Assembly (NCBI RefSeq): GCF_000721075.1
Contig: NZ_JOEQ01000032.1
Span: forward strand, 31,713-95,712
Source: Streptosporangium amethystogenes
GTDB lineage: Bacteria > Actinomycetota > Actinomycetes > Streptosporangiales > Streptosporangiaceae
DNA length: 64,000 bases
Direction of reading: 5' to 3'
In this document: positions 8,076-16,178 of the stretch, piece by piece
Layout: each line of letters opens with the position of its first letter
Position numbering within the stretch: position 1 is the stretch's first letter
The notes under the pieces: generated by a model
Seen by the model: only the letters and a program-made list of their open reading frames with translations
The model's database searches: none
Told to the model about the DNA's origin: nothing
Translations under genes and position numbers: made by a program

Positions 8076-9193
8076 GCCAGCTCGCGAACCTGACCATCCT
8101 TGAAGTCGATGCGCTGACCGACCTCGACGGCGGCCTCAACCTGACTGACGGCCATGCGCGGCTGGTTCTAACGGAGGAGCAGGCCGCCATCGTCGCCCGA
8201 ATCCCCGAGATGTTCACCGAGGCCTGCCGCCGGCCCTTTCCCGACGTAGAACGGGAGGCCCACCAGGCCTTCCTGGCCGCGATCGGCCAGCACAGCGCTC
8301 CGGTCGGCACCGGCCGGATCCTCAGCTGCTACTCCTCGACCCTGGCCACCGACATCGTGGCCCGGGCCCTGCCCAGCGGCGCCACGGTTGCCGTCCTCCA
8401 CCCGACCTTCGACAACATCGCCGATCTCATGGTCACCCGCGGCCTGACGCTGGTGCCGCTGTCGGAGGCCCAGCTGCTGAACCAGGAGTGGCCGGGCTCG
8501 CCGGTCAGCGCCATCGCGGTGACCCACCCGAACAACCCGACCGGCCTGATCACGCCGGAAGGCCACCTGCGGTCCCTGGCCGAGCACGCCGTACGGCACG
8601 GCCAGACGGTCATCATCGACGCCAGCTTCCGCGGGCAGGTCCGTGAGGCCCAGTACGACACCTACGCGGTGCTCGACGAGGCCGGCGCTGACTGGATCGT
8701 CATCGAGGACACCGGCAAGCTCTGGCCCACCCACGAGCTCAAGATCGGCCTACTCGCCTACAGCGAGCGGACGACCCTGCCCATCATGCGGGCCTTCTCC
8801 GAGTCGCTGCTGGCCGCCTCGCCGGTGGTGCTCCAGCTCATCAAGGAGCTGTCGGCCGACTGGGTCAACGGCGGCTACGAGCGGGCCAGGGAACTGGTGG
8901 ACACCAACCGGGCCACGCTGGCCAAGGCGATCGAGCCGGTGGGGCTGCGGCTGGCCGATCCCACCTCGCAGATCAGCGTCGCGCGGGTGGAGCTGCCCGC
9001 CGAGGGGCTCGACTCCTCGCTGCTGCACAAGGCCATGCTGACCAAGGGCGTCCACGTGCTGCCCTGTGCCCCCTTCCACTGGGCGGATCCCGAGGAGGGA
9101 TTGCGCTACATCCGCCTGTCGCTGGCCCGGCCGTACCAGACCGTCGAGACCGGAGCCCGGCTGCTGGCCGCCGCGTATCGGGAGTTGCGGTGA
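8072..9193 (+). CDS. Fold-type I PLP-dependent enzyme (aminotransferase-like)
   Basis: A 373-aa class I/II aminotransferase-fold protein. It has HPNNPTG at about 150 (substrate/PLP pocket), IIDASF with the PLP-pyridine Asp, and a lysine in EDTGKLWPTHELK that is the probable Schiff-base residue. That context is unusual compared with the common SxSK motif. The ATG overlaps the stop of the A-T gene (ATGA), and its own stop overlaps the P450 GTG (GTGA), so the three form a coupled unit. It could set the oxidation state or stereochemistry of a building block, or act as a cyclase-type PLP enzyme; sequence alone does not decide. Confidence 0.78.
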   Translation: MSQLANLTILEVDALTDLDGGLNLTDGHARLVLTEEQAAIVARIPEMFTEACRRPFPDVEREAHQAFLAAIGQHSAPVGTGRILSCYSSTLATDIVARALPSGATVAVLHPTFDNIADLMVTRGLTLVPLSEAQLLNQEWPGSPVSAIAVTHPNNPTGLITPEGHLRSLAEHAVRHGQTVIIDASFRGQVREAQYDTYAVLDEAGADWIVIEDTGKLWPTHELKIGLLAYSERTTLPIMRAFSESLLAASPVVLQLIKELSADWVNGGYERARELVDTNRATLAKAIEPVGLRLADPTSQISVARVELPAEGLDSSLLHKAMLTKGVHVLPCAPFHWADPEEGLRYIRLSLARPYQTVETGARLLAAAYRELR

Positions 9194-10377
9194 AATATGA
9201 CCCGTTCGACTACCGCGTGCACGAGGACCCCTATCCCGTCTACGCGTGGATGCGGGACAACGCGCCGCTGTACCGGAACGACGAGCGTGACTTCTGGGCG
9301 TTGTCGCGGCACGCGGACGTAGGAGCGGCGCTGCGCAATCCGGCGCTGTTCTCCAACACCTACGGCATCTCGCTGGAGCCGGAGCTCTGGGGAGCCCACG
9401 CGCAGAAGACCAGCTTCTTCCTGGCCATGGATCCGCCGTCGCACGGCGTGCACCGCGGACTGGTGTCCAGCGTGTTCACGCCGCGGCGGATCGCCGCCCT
9501 GGAGCCCCGGGTCCGGGAACTGGCCCGCGAGCGGCTGGAGCCCCTGCGGGACCTGAGCCGCTTCGACTTCGCCGCCGACTACGCCGCGGCCCTGCCCAAC
9601 GACGTGCTGTGCGAGATGCTCGGCATCCCGGCGGCGGACTGGGACCAGATCCGGGCCGACGCCGACCAGATGAACCAGCGCGAGGACGGAGTGGACGAGC
9701 GCGGCCCCAACTCGGTGGCCGCTGCGCTGCGGCTGGCCGCCTACCTGGGAGCCTTCGTCGTCGATCTGCGCCGTGACTCTGGGGACGACCTCACCTCCAC
9801 CATGATCAAGGCGGAGGTGGACGGAGAGAAGCTCACCGACTCGCAGATCGTCGGCTTCCTGTTCGTCATGATCGGCGCCGGCAACGAGTCCACCGGCAAG
9901 ACCATCGGCAACGCCTGGTACCAGGGCTGGCTCCACCCCGAGGCCAGGCGGAAGGGCCTGGCCGGCCGGGCCGCCGACTGGTACAGCGAGACCCTGCGCT
10001 ACGACTCGGCGAGCCAGATGACCGCGCGGCTCGTCACCGCCGAGACGGTCGTCCACGGCACCAAGCTGCCCGTGGGAGCCCGCGTGGCGCTCCTTCCGGC
10101 CTCGGCCAACCGCGACGAGCGGGCCTTTCCCGACCCGGACCGCTACGACCTCGATCGCGACACCCGGAAGATGATCAGCTACGGCCTCGGCCCGCACCAC
10201 TGCCTCGGTTCGGCGCTGGCCAATCTTGAGATGGAGGTCGCGCTAGACGAGATCGGCGTCCTGATCGAGGACTACGAGCTCGATCTGGCCGGTGCCCGCC
10301 GGGTGCACTCTCCCCACCAGCGTGGGTTCGCCTCCCTGCCCACCACGGTCCAGCGCCGTTCCCGGCCACGGGGGTGA
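9190..10377 (+). CDS. Cytochrome P450
   Basis: A 395-aa soluble bacterial P450. The I-helix has the canonical acid/alcohol motif GAGNEST, the K-helix ExxR is in WYSETLRYD, and the haem-binding loop is YGLGPHHCLG with the axial cysteine near residue 338. It starts at GTG 9190, overlapping the previous stop. P450s next to free-standing A-T proteins often beta-hydroxylate the carrier-bound amino acid, which is the most likely role here; electron partners are not encoded in the window. Confidence 0.9.
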   Translation: MKYDPFDYRVHEDPYPVYAWMRDNAPLYRNDERDFWALSRHADVGAALRNPALFSNTYGISLEPELWGAHAQKTSFFLAMDPPSHGVHRGLVSSVFTPRRIAALEPRVRELARERLEPLRDLSRFDFAADYAAALPNDVLCEMLGIPAADWDQIRADADQMNQREDGVDERGPNSVAAALRLAAYLGAFVVDLRRDSGDDLTSTMIKAEVDGEKLTDSQIVGFLFVMIGAGNESTGKTIGNAWYQGWLHPEARRKGLAGRAADWYSETLRYDSASQMTARLVTAETVVHGTKLPVGARVALLPASANRDERAFPDPDRYDLDRDTRKMISYGLGPHHCLGSALANLEMEVALDEIGVLIEDYELDLAGARRVHSPHQRGFASLPTTVQRRSRPRG

Positions 10378-10417
10378 ACCTTGTCCATCTCCATCTCACG
10401 ACAAGGACGGTTTCCCC

Positions 10418-11503
10418 GTGACCGACTTCGAGATCCGCGCGAACGACCGCCGCCTGCCGGACGCTGAACGCGCGGAGATCCTCGCCGCGCCGGGATTCGG
10501 GCAGCACTTCACCGACCACATGATCACCATGCGCTGGTCGGCGGGCAGCGGCTGGCATGACGGCCGGCTGGAGCCCTACGGTTCGTTCACCCTCGACCCG
10601 GCCAGCCTGGTCTTCCACTACGGCCAGGAGTTCTTCGAGGGCATGAAGGCCTACCGCCGGGACGACGGCTCGGTCGCCCTGTTCCGGCCCGAGGCCAACG
10701 CCGCGCGGTTCAACCGGTCGGCGCGGCGCATGGAGATGCCCGAGATGCCGGTCGAGATCTTCGTCCGGGCTCTGGAGCTCCTCGTCTCCCAGGACCAAGC
10801 GTGGGTCCCGCACACCTTCGGCGAGAGCCTCTACCTGCGGCCCTTCATGATCGCCACCCAGCGCGGCCTGGCCTTCACACAGCCCTCCTCCAGCTACCTG
10901 TTCTGCGTCATCGCCTCTCCCGCCACCGCCTACTTCGGTGGCGGGACTCCGCGTGCGCTGACCGTCTGGTTGTCGGAGGACTACTCGCGCGCGGCCCCCG
11001 GCGGCACCGGCTTCGCCAAGGCCGGCGGCAACTACGCCGGTGCCTACGCCGCCTCCCGCCAGGCCGTCGAGCAGGGCTGCGACCAGGTGGTCTGGCTCGA
11101 CTCCGGCGAGCACCAGTGGGTGGAGGAGATGGGCGGCATGAACCTCTTCTTCGGGTACGGCGAGCGGATCATGACTCCGTCGCTCACCGGCACGCTGCTG
11201 CCCGGCGTCACCCGTGACTCGCTGCTGACGCTGGCGCCTCGCCTCGGCATCGAGGCCGAGGAAGGCCGGATCTCCATCTCCCAGTGGCGCAAGGAGTGCG
11301 AGAGCGGCGTCATGACCGAGGCCTTCGCCTGCGGCACGGCCGCCGTGATGGCGCCGGTCGGCACGGTCCGCGGCGTCGGCAAGGAGTGGCTGATCGGCGA
11401 CGGCCGCCCGGGCCCGGTCACCCTCCGCCTGCGCGAAGAGCTCCTGGGCATCCAGTACGGCCGCCGTCCCGATCCGCTCAGCTGGGTGCACCGAGTTTGC
11501 TGA
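10418..11503 (+). CDS. Branched-chain-type aminotransferase (fold-type IV)
   Basis: A 361-aa IlvE/BCAT-like protein. The catalytic lysine lies in FAKAGGNYAG, and EEMGGMNLFF and GTAAVMAPVG are typical of the BCAT active site. GTG 10418 is preceded by AAGGACGG at about 9 nt. The 3' end overlaps the convergent NRPS gene by 26 bp. In this cluster it may interconvert a keto acid and a branched or modified amino acid for one of the A domains; the valine-type code of the A-T protein at 16175 fits such a supply role. A primary-metabolism paralogue recruited to the cluster is also possible. Confidence 0.88.
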   Translation: MTDFEIRANDRRLPDAERAEILAAPGFGQHFTDHMITMRWSAGSGWHDGRLEPYGSFTLDPASLVFHYGQEFFEGMKAYRRDDGSVALFRPEANAARFNRSARRMEMPEMPVEIFVRALELLVSQDQAWVPHTFGESLYLRPFMIATQRGLAFTQPSSSYLFCVIASPATAYFGGGTPRALTVWLSEDYSRAAPGGTGFAKAGGNYAGAYAASRQAVEQGCDQVVWLDSGEHQWVEEMGGMNLFFGYGERIMTPSLTGTLLPGVTRDSLLTLAPRLGIEAEEGRISISQWRKECESGVMTEAFACGTAAVMAPVGTVRGVGKEWLIGDGRPGPVTLRLREELLGIQYGRRPDPLSWVHRVC

Positions 11504-14500
11504 GCAACTGCTCCAGCTGATCGGCCGACACTCGCGCCAGCGGGAAGTCCGCCGGCGCCGGTCCCGCGCCGATCAGCTCTCGCAGCTTCTCGAGGTAGCC
11601 GTCGGCCAGAGCCTGGATGCTCTGGCAGGCGTGCAGGTCCTCGCTGTAGCTCCAGCGGACCACCAGGCTGCCGGCCACGATCGAGGCCTCCACCTCCACC
11701 GGATACGGCCGCCGCCCGTGCGGGCTCGCCGCGTGGCTCAGCAGCCGGTCCAGCGGGCCCAGGTAGGAGAAGCGGAGCTCGGCGGGGGAGTCCGGCAGCG
11801 GGTCGGAGCCGTGATGCAGGAGCCGCCAGCCGATGCCGCCCAGCGGCGCGGCCTTGGTCGCCGTGACGCCGTCGAGCAGCACCGGGTAGGAGCGGCTGAA
11901 CCAGCCCACGGTCCTGGTCAGGTCGACGTCGTCGAAGATCGGCTCGCGGTCGTGCCGTTCGAGGTCCACCACGTGACGCTCGGCCCCGGTCCATCCGCTG
12001 AGAGTCCGGCCGAGGGCCGTCAGCAGGATCGTCTCGATCCCCTGCGGACCCCGCGACAGGGCGGCGGTGGCCTCGGCGTCGAGCGTGGCGACCACGCTCC
12101 GCTCCGAAGAGATGAGTCCGGCGTGCTCGGCCGAGCCGTCGTAGGGGAGCCGTCCGACGTGCTCGGACAGCAGCGCCGACCAGTGCTCGCGCTGCGACTG
12201 CACGGCAGGCGTGCCGGCGTGCCGGCTGAGCCGCCGGGCCCAGGACTGCCAGGAGGTGGTCTTGTCCGCGAGCTCCCGGCCGGCCAGCAGGGCCTCCAAG
12301 TCCTCCAGGAGGATCCGCATGGAGGTGGCGTCGGCGGCCAGGCGGTGGACGGTCAGGACGATCCGGTCCGGCCGTCCGGCGCCGGAGTGCACCAGCGCCA
12401 GCCGCAGCAGCGGGCCGACCGCCAGGTCGAGCTCGGCCTCCGGGCTCTCGGCTAGCTGCCGGATCCGGCCGGCCCGCTCCTCCTCGCCGAGGCCGGACAG
12501 GTCGTGGACGTCCACCGGGATCGCGTCGCCGCACGGCGCGATCCGCAGCCTGGTCCGCTCGCCGGCCATCAGGAAGCGCTGCCGCAGCCCGTCGTGGTGG
12601 GCGACCAGCCGCTCGGCGGCCTGCCGTACCTGATCGGGATCTGCCGTGCCGGACAGCTCCAGCGTCGCCGAGACGGTCCAGCGGCGCGGCTCGTCGTGTC
12701 CGGCCAGCGCGAACCGCTGCTGCTCCGCCACCAGGTGCACCGGTCCGGTCACCTCGCCCTGCTCGGCGTCGACCACGGCTCCCGCCACCGCCACGCCGGC
12801 CAGCAGGCCGACAGTCGGATTGGCGAACAGGTCGTACGGCTCCAGCCGGATCCCGGCCTCCTGAGACCTGGCCACCACCTGGATGGCCAGGATGGAGTCA
12901 CCGCCGATCTCGAAGAAGTTGTCGTTGACGCCGATCTCGTCGACGCCGACGACTCCCGCCACGATGGCGGCCAGCCGCTGCTCCAGCGGCGTCCGGGGAG
13001 CCACGAACTCCTCGGACAGCTCTGGCCGCCCGCCGTCCGGCGCGGGCAGCTTGGCCCGGTCGACCTTGCCGTTGTGGTTGAGCGGCAGCTCGTCGATGTC
13101 GATGAAGACCGAGGGCACCATGTACGGCGGCAGCGTCTGCTCCAGGAAGCGGCGCAGCTCCGCGTGGCTGACCGCCGGCTCGGGACGCCGCACGATGTAG
13201 GCCACCAGCCGCCGGTCACCGGGCGTGGGCTCGTGGACCGTCACCACCGCCGCGGCGAGTCCGGGATGCTCGCTCAGCATCGACTCGATCTCCAGCGGCT
13301 CCACCCGGAAGCCGCGGATCTTGATCTGGGTGTCGACGCGGGAGATGAATTCGAGGCTGCCGTCGGCGCGCTGCCGGATCAGGTCGCCGGTGCGGTAGAG
13401 ACGCCGTCCGGGACGCGCGGGGTCGGCGACGAAACGCATGGCGGTCAGACCGGGCCGGCCGAGGTAGCCGCGGGCCACGCTGGCCCCGCCGATGTACAGC
13501 TCGCCGACGCCGCCAGGCGGGACCGGCCGCAGCCGGCTGTCCAGCAGGTGGAGCTCGGCCGAGGGGATCGGCGTGCCGATCGGCAGGTTGGGCCAGTCGT
13601 AGTCCGGGTCGGCCGGGTCCAGGCGGTAGAAGGTGGAGCTGACCGTGGTCTCGGTCAGGCCGTAGACGTGCATCAGCGGCACGCCGAGCCGCCGCCACAG
13701 GGCCAGCCGCTCGGGCAGAATCCGCTCGCCGCCGATGATCACCAGTCGCAGGCTCGGCGGCAGTTCCCGGCCCTGCCGGTCGAGCTCGCGGACCCACTCG
13801 TGCCAGTAGGCGGTGGGCAGCTCGATGACGGTCATCCGCTCGCGTTCGATCAGGTCGGTGAGATCGGCCTGGCCGCTGATGAAGTGCTGGGTGGGGATGA
13901 CCACCGCGCCGCCTGCCAGCCAGGTCGGGAAGAGCTCCTCGACGTGCACGTCGAAGCCGGCCGAGGCGAACTGCAGGAACCGGTCGCCGGAGCCGAGCCC
14001 GAGCCGGTCGACGATGTCACGGGCGAAGACCGCCAGGGACCGGTGCTCGATCATGGTGCCCTTGGGCCGGCCGGTCGAGCCGGAGGTGTAGATCACGTAG
14101 GCCAGCGCGTCCGGGCTCGGCGCGGGCAGCTCGCCGTCGAGCTCGTCGAGCGGGTCGTCGAGATAGACCACCTGCTCCGGCAGGCCGTCACCGGGAACCA
14201 TGTCCCGCTGGGTGACCAGAGCTCCGACCTCCGCGTCGGCCAGCATGAAGGTGATGCGCTCCGGCGGATAGGTGGGGTCCACGGGGACGTAGGCGGCTCC
14301 GGCCATCAGGACGCCGAGGATGGCGACGGGCAGCCGTGGGGAACGCTCCACCAGGATGCCGACCTTGGTGCCCTCGCCGACTCCTCGTGCGCGCAGGTGC
14401 CGGGCCAGCCGCTCGGCCTCCCGGTTGAGCTCGCCGAAGCGGGTCGGGACGCCGTCGCAGACGACCGCCGGAGAGTAGGGGGCCAGCGCGACCCGCCGGC

Positions 14501-16004
14501 GGAAGAGCTCGATGAAGGTCGGCCCTTCGGCGCTCTCCCTCTCCGCTTCCACGACGGGTTCGGGGCCGCCGAGCACCACACTCTCCACCGGCTGGTCCGG
14601 CGTGGCGACGATCTGGCGCACGATCTCATGGAGCTGGTCGGCCAGGAGCCGCACGGTCTCCGCGTCGAAGAGCTCGGTCATGTACTGCCACTGGAGCTCC
14701 AGCCGGTCGTCCTTCGGGATGACCGCGACGGTCAGGTCCACCGAGGCCAGGCCGAGATCCATCGGCTCCGGCGTCAGCCGCAGTCCGGGCAGCTCCAGCG
14801 CGGTGTCGGGGACGGTGAGCACGTTGAGCCACATGCCGCTCAGCGAGGTCTGCGAGGCTTCGCGGCCCAGGCCCAGGGCCTCGATCAGCCGGTCGAACGG
14901 CACGTCCTGGTGGTTGAGAGCGTCGGAGACGGTGTCACGGGCCTGGCGTACGACCTCGCGCAGTGTGTGGCCGGAATCGAGCCGCATGCGCAGCGGAAGC
15001 GGGTTGGCGAAGCAGCCGATGAGCCGCTCGGTCTCGACCCGCGTGCGGCCGGAGACCAGGGAACCCACGACGAGGTCGTCCTGCTCCAGGTGCCGGTGCA
15101 TGAGCACCGAGCAGGCGGCGAGCATGACCGTGCCGAGCGAGGCGCCTTCCTGCTCCAGGAAGCGGCGCAGCTCGGCGCTGAGCTCGACAGAGAGGTGGAC
15201 CGAGACCACGTCGCCGGTGAAGGCCGGCCGGGCCGGATACGGCCGGTCGGTCCGCAACGCCGAGCCGGTCGGGATGCCCTCCATCACCTCCCGCCAGTAC
15301 TTCACCTCCTCGGAGATGCGCTGCTCGTCGAAGAGGTCGCGCTGCCAGGCGGCGTAGTCGCCGAACTGGATCATCGGCGGCGGCGGGGGCACTCCCTGGC
15401 CGCTCTGCGCGAGATAGAGCTGCGCGACCTCCTGCACGATGATCGACAGCGACCAGGCGTCCGAGGCGGCGTGGTCGGTGGCGAACAGCGCGACCTCGGT
15501 CTCCTCGGCCAGGTGGAACATGGTGATCCGGAGCCGCTGCGGGTCCTTCGGATCGAACCGGCGCGAGACCTCCGCCAGGCAGCGCCGCCGTAATTCGTCC
15601 CGCTGTTCGTCCGGTGCGAGGTCGGACAGGTCGACGACCGGGATCGGTACGCGGCTCACCTCGTGCACCGTCTGGATCGGCGTGCCGCTCGCGTCGAGGC
15701 CGAAGGTGGATCTGAGCACCTCGTGCCGCTCGACCACCTGGGTGAGCACCGCGCTGAGCAGATCCAGGTCCAGCTCGCCTTCGATGCGGAAAGCACCGGT
15801 GATGTTGTTGGCGCCGCGGAAGCGCTCCACGGCCCATTCCCGCTGCTGCGCGATGCCCAGCGGGGTCGGGCCGGAACGGTCTCGCGGCCTGATCCTATCG
15901 TCCGGCGGGGACACCCGTGCTGACATCAACTCGGCGAGCCTCCGCTCGAGAAGCTCCCGCTTCTCGGGGGGCAGGGCGGCGATCCGACTCAGCTCATCAG
16001 TCAC
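11478..16004 (-). CDS. NRPS protein C-A-T-E (terminal epimerisation-like domain probably inactive)
   Basis: A 1508-aa protein from GTG 16004 with no strong Shine-Dalgarno site. The condensation domain (about 45-470) has DHAASDAW, keeping the second, catalytic histidine of HHxxxDG. The adenylation domain (about 490-1000) reads DVEEIGVVSK; its two acidic pocket residues suggest a basic substrate such as an Arg, Orn, Lys or capreomycidine type. The carrier (about 1015-1085) has GGDSILA. The last domain (about 1095-1500) has E-type marks (RTVGWF, LRFSYLG), but its core reads HRLAADA, with Arg where the catalytic second His should be. It holds the only complete C domain among the four NRPS proteins, so the peptide bond is presumably made here with donors supplied in trans. 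Confidence 0.9.
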   Translation of the reverse strand: MTDELSRIAALPPEKRELLERRLAELMSARVSPPDDRIRPRDRSGPTPLGIAQQREWAVERFRGANNITGAFRIEGELDLDLLSAVLTQVVERHEVLRSTFGLDASGTPIQTVHEVSRVPIPVVDLSDLAPDEQRDELRRRCLAEVSRRFDPKDPQRLRITMFHLAEETEVALFATDHAASDAWSLSIIVQEVAQLYLAQSGQGVPPPPPMIQFGDYAAWQRDLFDEQRISEEVKYWREVMEGIPTGSALRTDRPYPARPAFTGDVVSVHLSVELSAELRRFLEQEGASLGTVMLAACSVLMHRHLEQDDLVVGSLVSGRTRVETERLIGCFANPLPLRMRLDSGHTLREVVRQARDTVSDALNHQDVPFDRLIEALGLGREASQTSLSGMWLNVLTVPDTALELPGLRLTPEPMDLGLASVDLTVAVIPKDDRLELQWQYMTELFDAETVRLLADQLHEIVRQIVATPDQPVESVVLGGPEPVVEAERESAEGPTFIELFRRRVALAPYSPAVVCDGVPTRFGELNREAERLARHLRARGVGEGTKVGILVERSPRLPVAILGVLMAGAAYVPVDPTYPPERITFMLADAEVGALVTQRDMVPGDGLPEQVVYLDDPLDELDGELPAPSPDALAYVIYTSGSTGRPKGTMIEHRSLAVFARDIVDRLGLGSGDRFLQFASAGFDVHVEELFPTWLAGGAVVIPTQHFISGQADLTDLIERERMTVIELPTAYWHEWVRELDRQGRELPPSLRLVIIGGERILPERLALWRRLGVPLMHVYGLTETTVSSTFYRLDPADPDYDWPNLPIGTPIPSAELHLLDSRLRPVPPGGVGELYIGGASVARGYLGRPGLTAMRFVADPARPGRRLYRTGDLIRQRADGSLEFISRVDTQIKIRGFRVEPLEIESMLSEHPGLAAAVVTVHEPTPGDRRLVAYIVRRPEPAVSHAELRRFLEQTLPPYMVPSVFIDIDELPLNHNGKVDRAKLPAPDGGRPELSEEFVAPRTPLEQRLAAIVAGVVGVDEIGVNDNFFEIGGDSILAIQVVARSQEAGIRLEPYDLFANPTVGLLAGVAVAGAVVDAEQGEVTGPVHLVAEQQRFALAGHDEPRRWTVSATLELSGTADPDQVRQAAERLVAHHDGLRQRFLMAGERTRLRIAPCGDAIPVDVHDLSGLGEEERAGRIRQLAESPEAELDLAVGPLLRLALVHSGAGRPDRIVLTVHRLAADATSMRILLEDLEALLAGRELADKTTSWQSWARRLSRHAGTPAVQSQREHWSALLSEHVGRLPYDGSAEHAGLISSERSVVATLDAEATAALSRGPQGIETILLTALGRTLSGWTGAERHVVDLERHDREPIFDDVDLTRTVGWFSRSYPVLLDGVTATKAAPLGGIGWRLLHHGSDPLPDSPAELRFSYLGPLDRLLSHAASPHGRRPYPVEVEASIVAGSLVVRWSYSEDLHACQSIQALADGYLEKLRELIGAGPAPADFPLARVSADQLEQLLSKLGAPS

Positions 16005-16038
16005 TCGGCAACCGTAGGCTGCCCGGCGATAACCGAAA

Positions 16039-16059
16039 TGTCCCGTGAAGTCGGGACGG
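16039..16059. promoter_or_regulatory. Dyad operator candidate in second divergent NRPS promoter
   Basis: GTCCCG/CGGGAC arms with a 6-nt centre (16040-16057) sit between the leftward C-A-T-E gene and the rightward run starting at 16119. The sequence around it (TGTCCCGTGAA...GGGACGG) matches 5740-5761 in the other divergent promoter with few differences, so one regulator may act at both. Confidence 0.5.
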
Positions 16060-16118
16060 TAATGAAGAGAGGGAAATCTATAGCTTTGTGGCGGGTCCGC
16101 GTGTCGCGAAGGAGTGTT

Positions 16119-16178
16119 ATGAAGCCGTTCGATGACAACCCGCGCAGCGCCAGCCGTACTGTTCTCGGCCAGCGATGA
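16119..16178 (+). CDS. 19-codon leader ORF resembling an internally deleted MbtH-like gene
   Basis: ATG 16119 follows AAGGAG at a good distance and encodes a 19-residue peptide whose stop overlaps the next NRPS start as ATGA. Its first residues, MKPFDDN, match the start of MbtH-like proteins (usually M-x-N-P-F-D-D). The rest, PRSASRTVLGQR, resembles the MbtH C-terminal RPxSLRRA tail. It looks like an MbtH gene that lost its middle in frame but still serves as a translational-coupling leader. No other MbtH-like gene is in the window. The origin is inference; the strong ribosome site and overlap are seen directly. Confidence 0.5.
   Translation: MKPFDDNPRSASRTVLGQR

Noticed and set aside
12504..15593. 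1029-codon plus-strand open frame
   Set aside because: It mirrors the C-A-T-E NRPS gene; its composition is typical of antisense frames in high-GC DNA.
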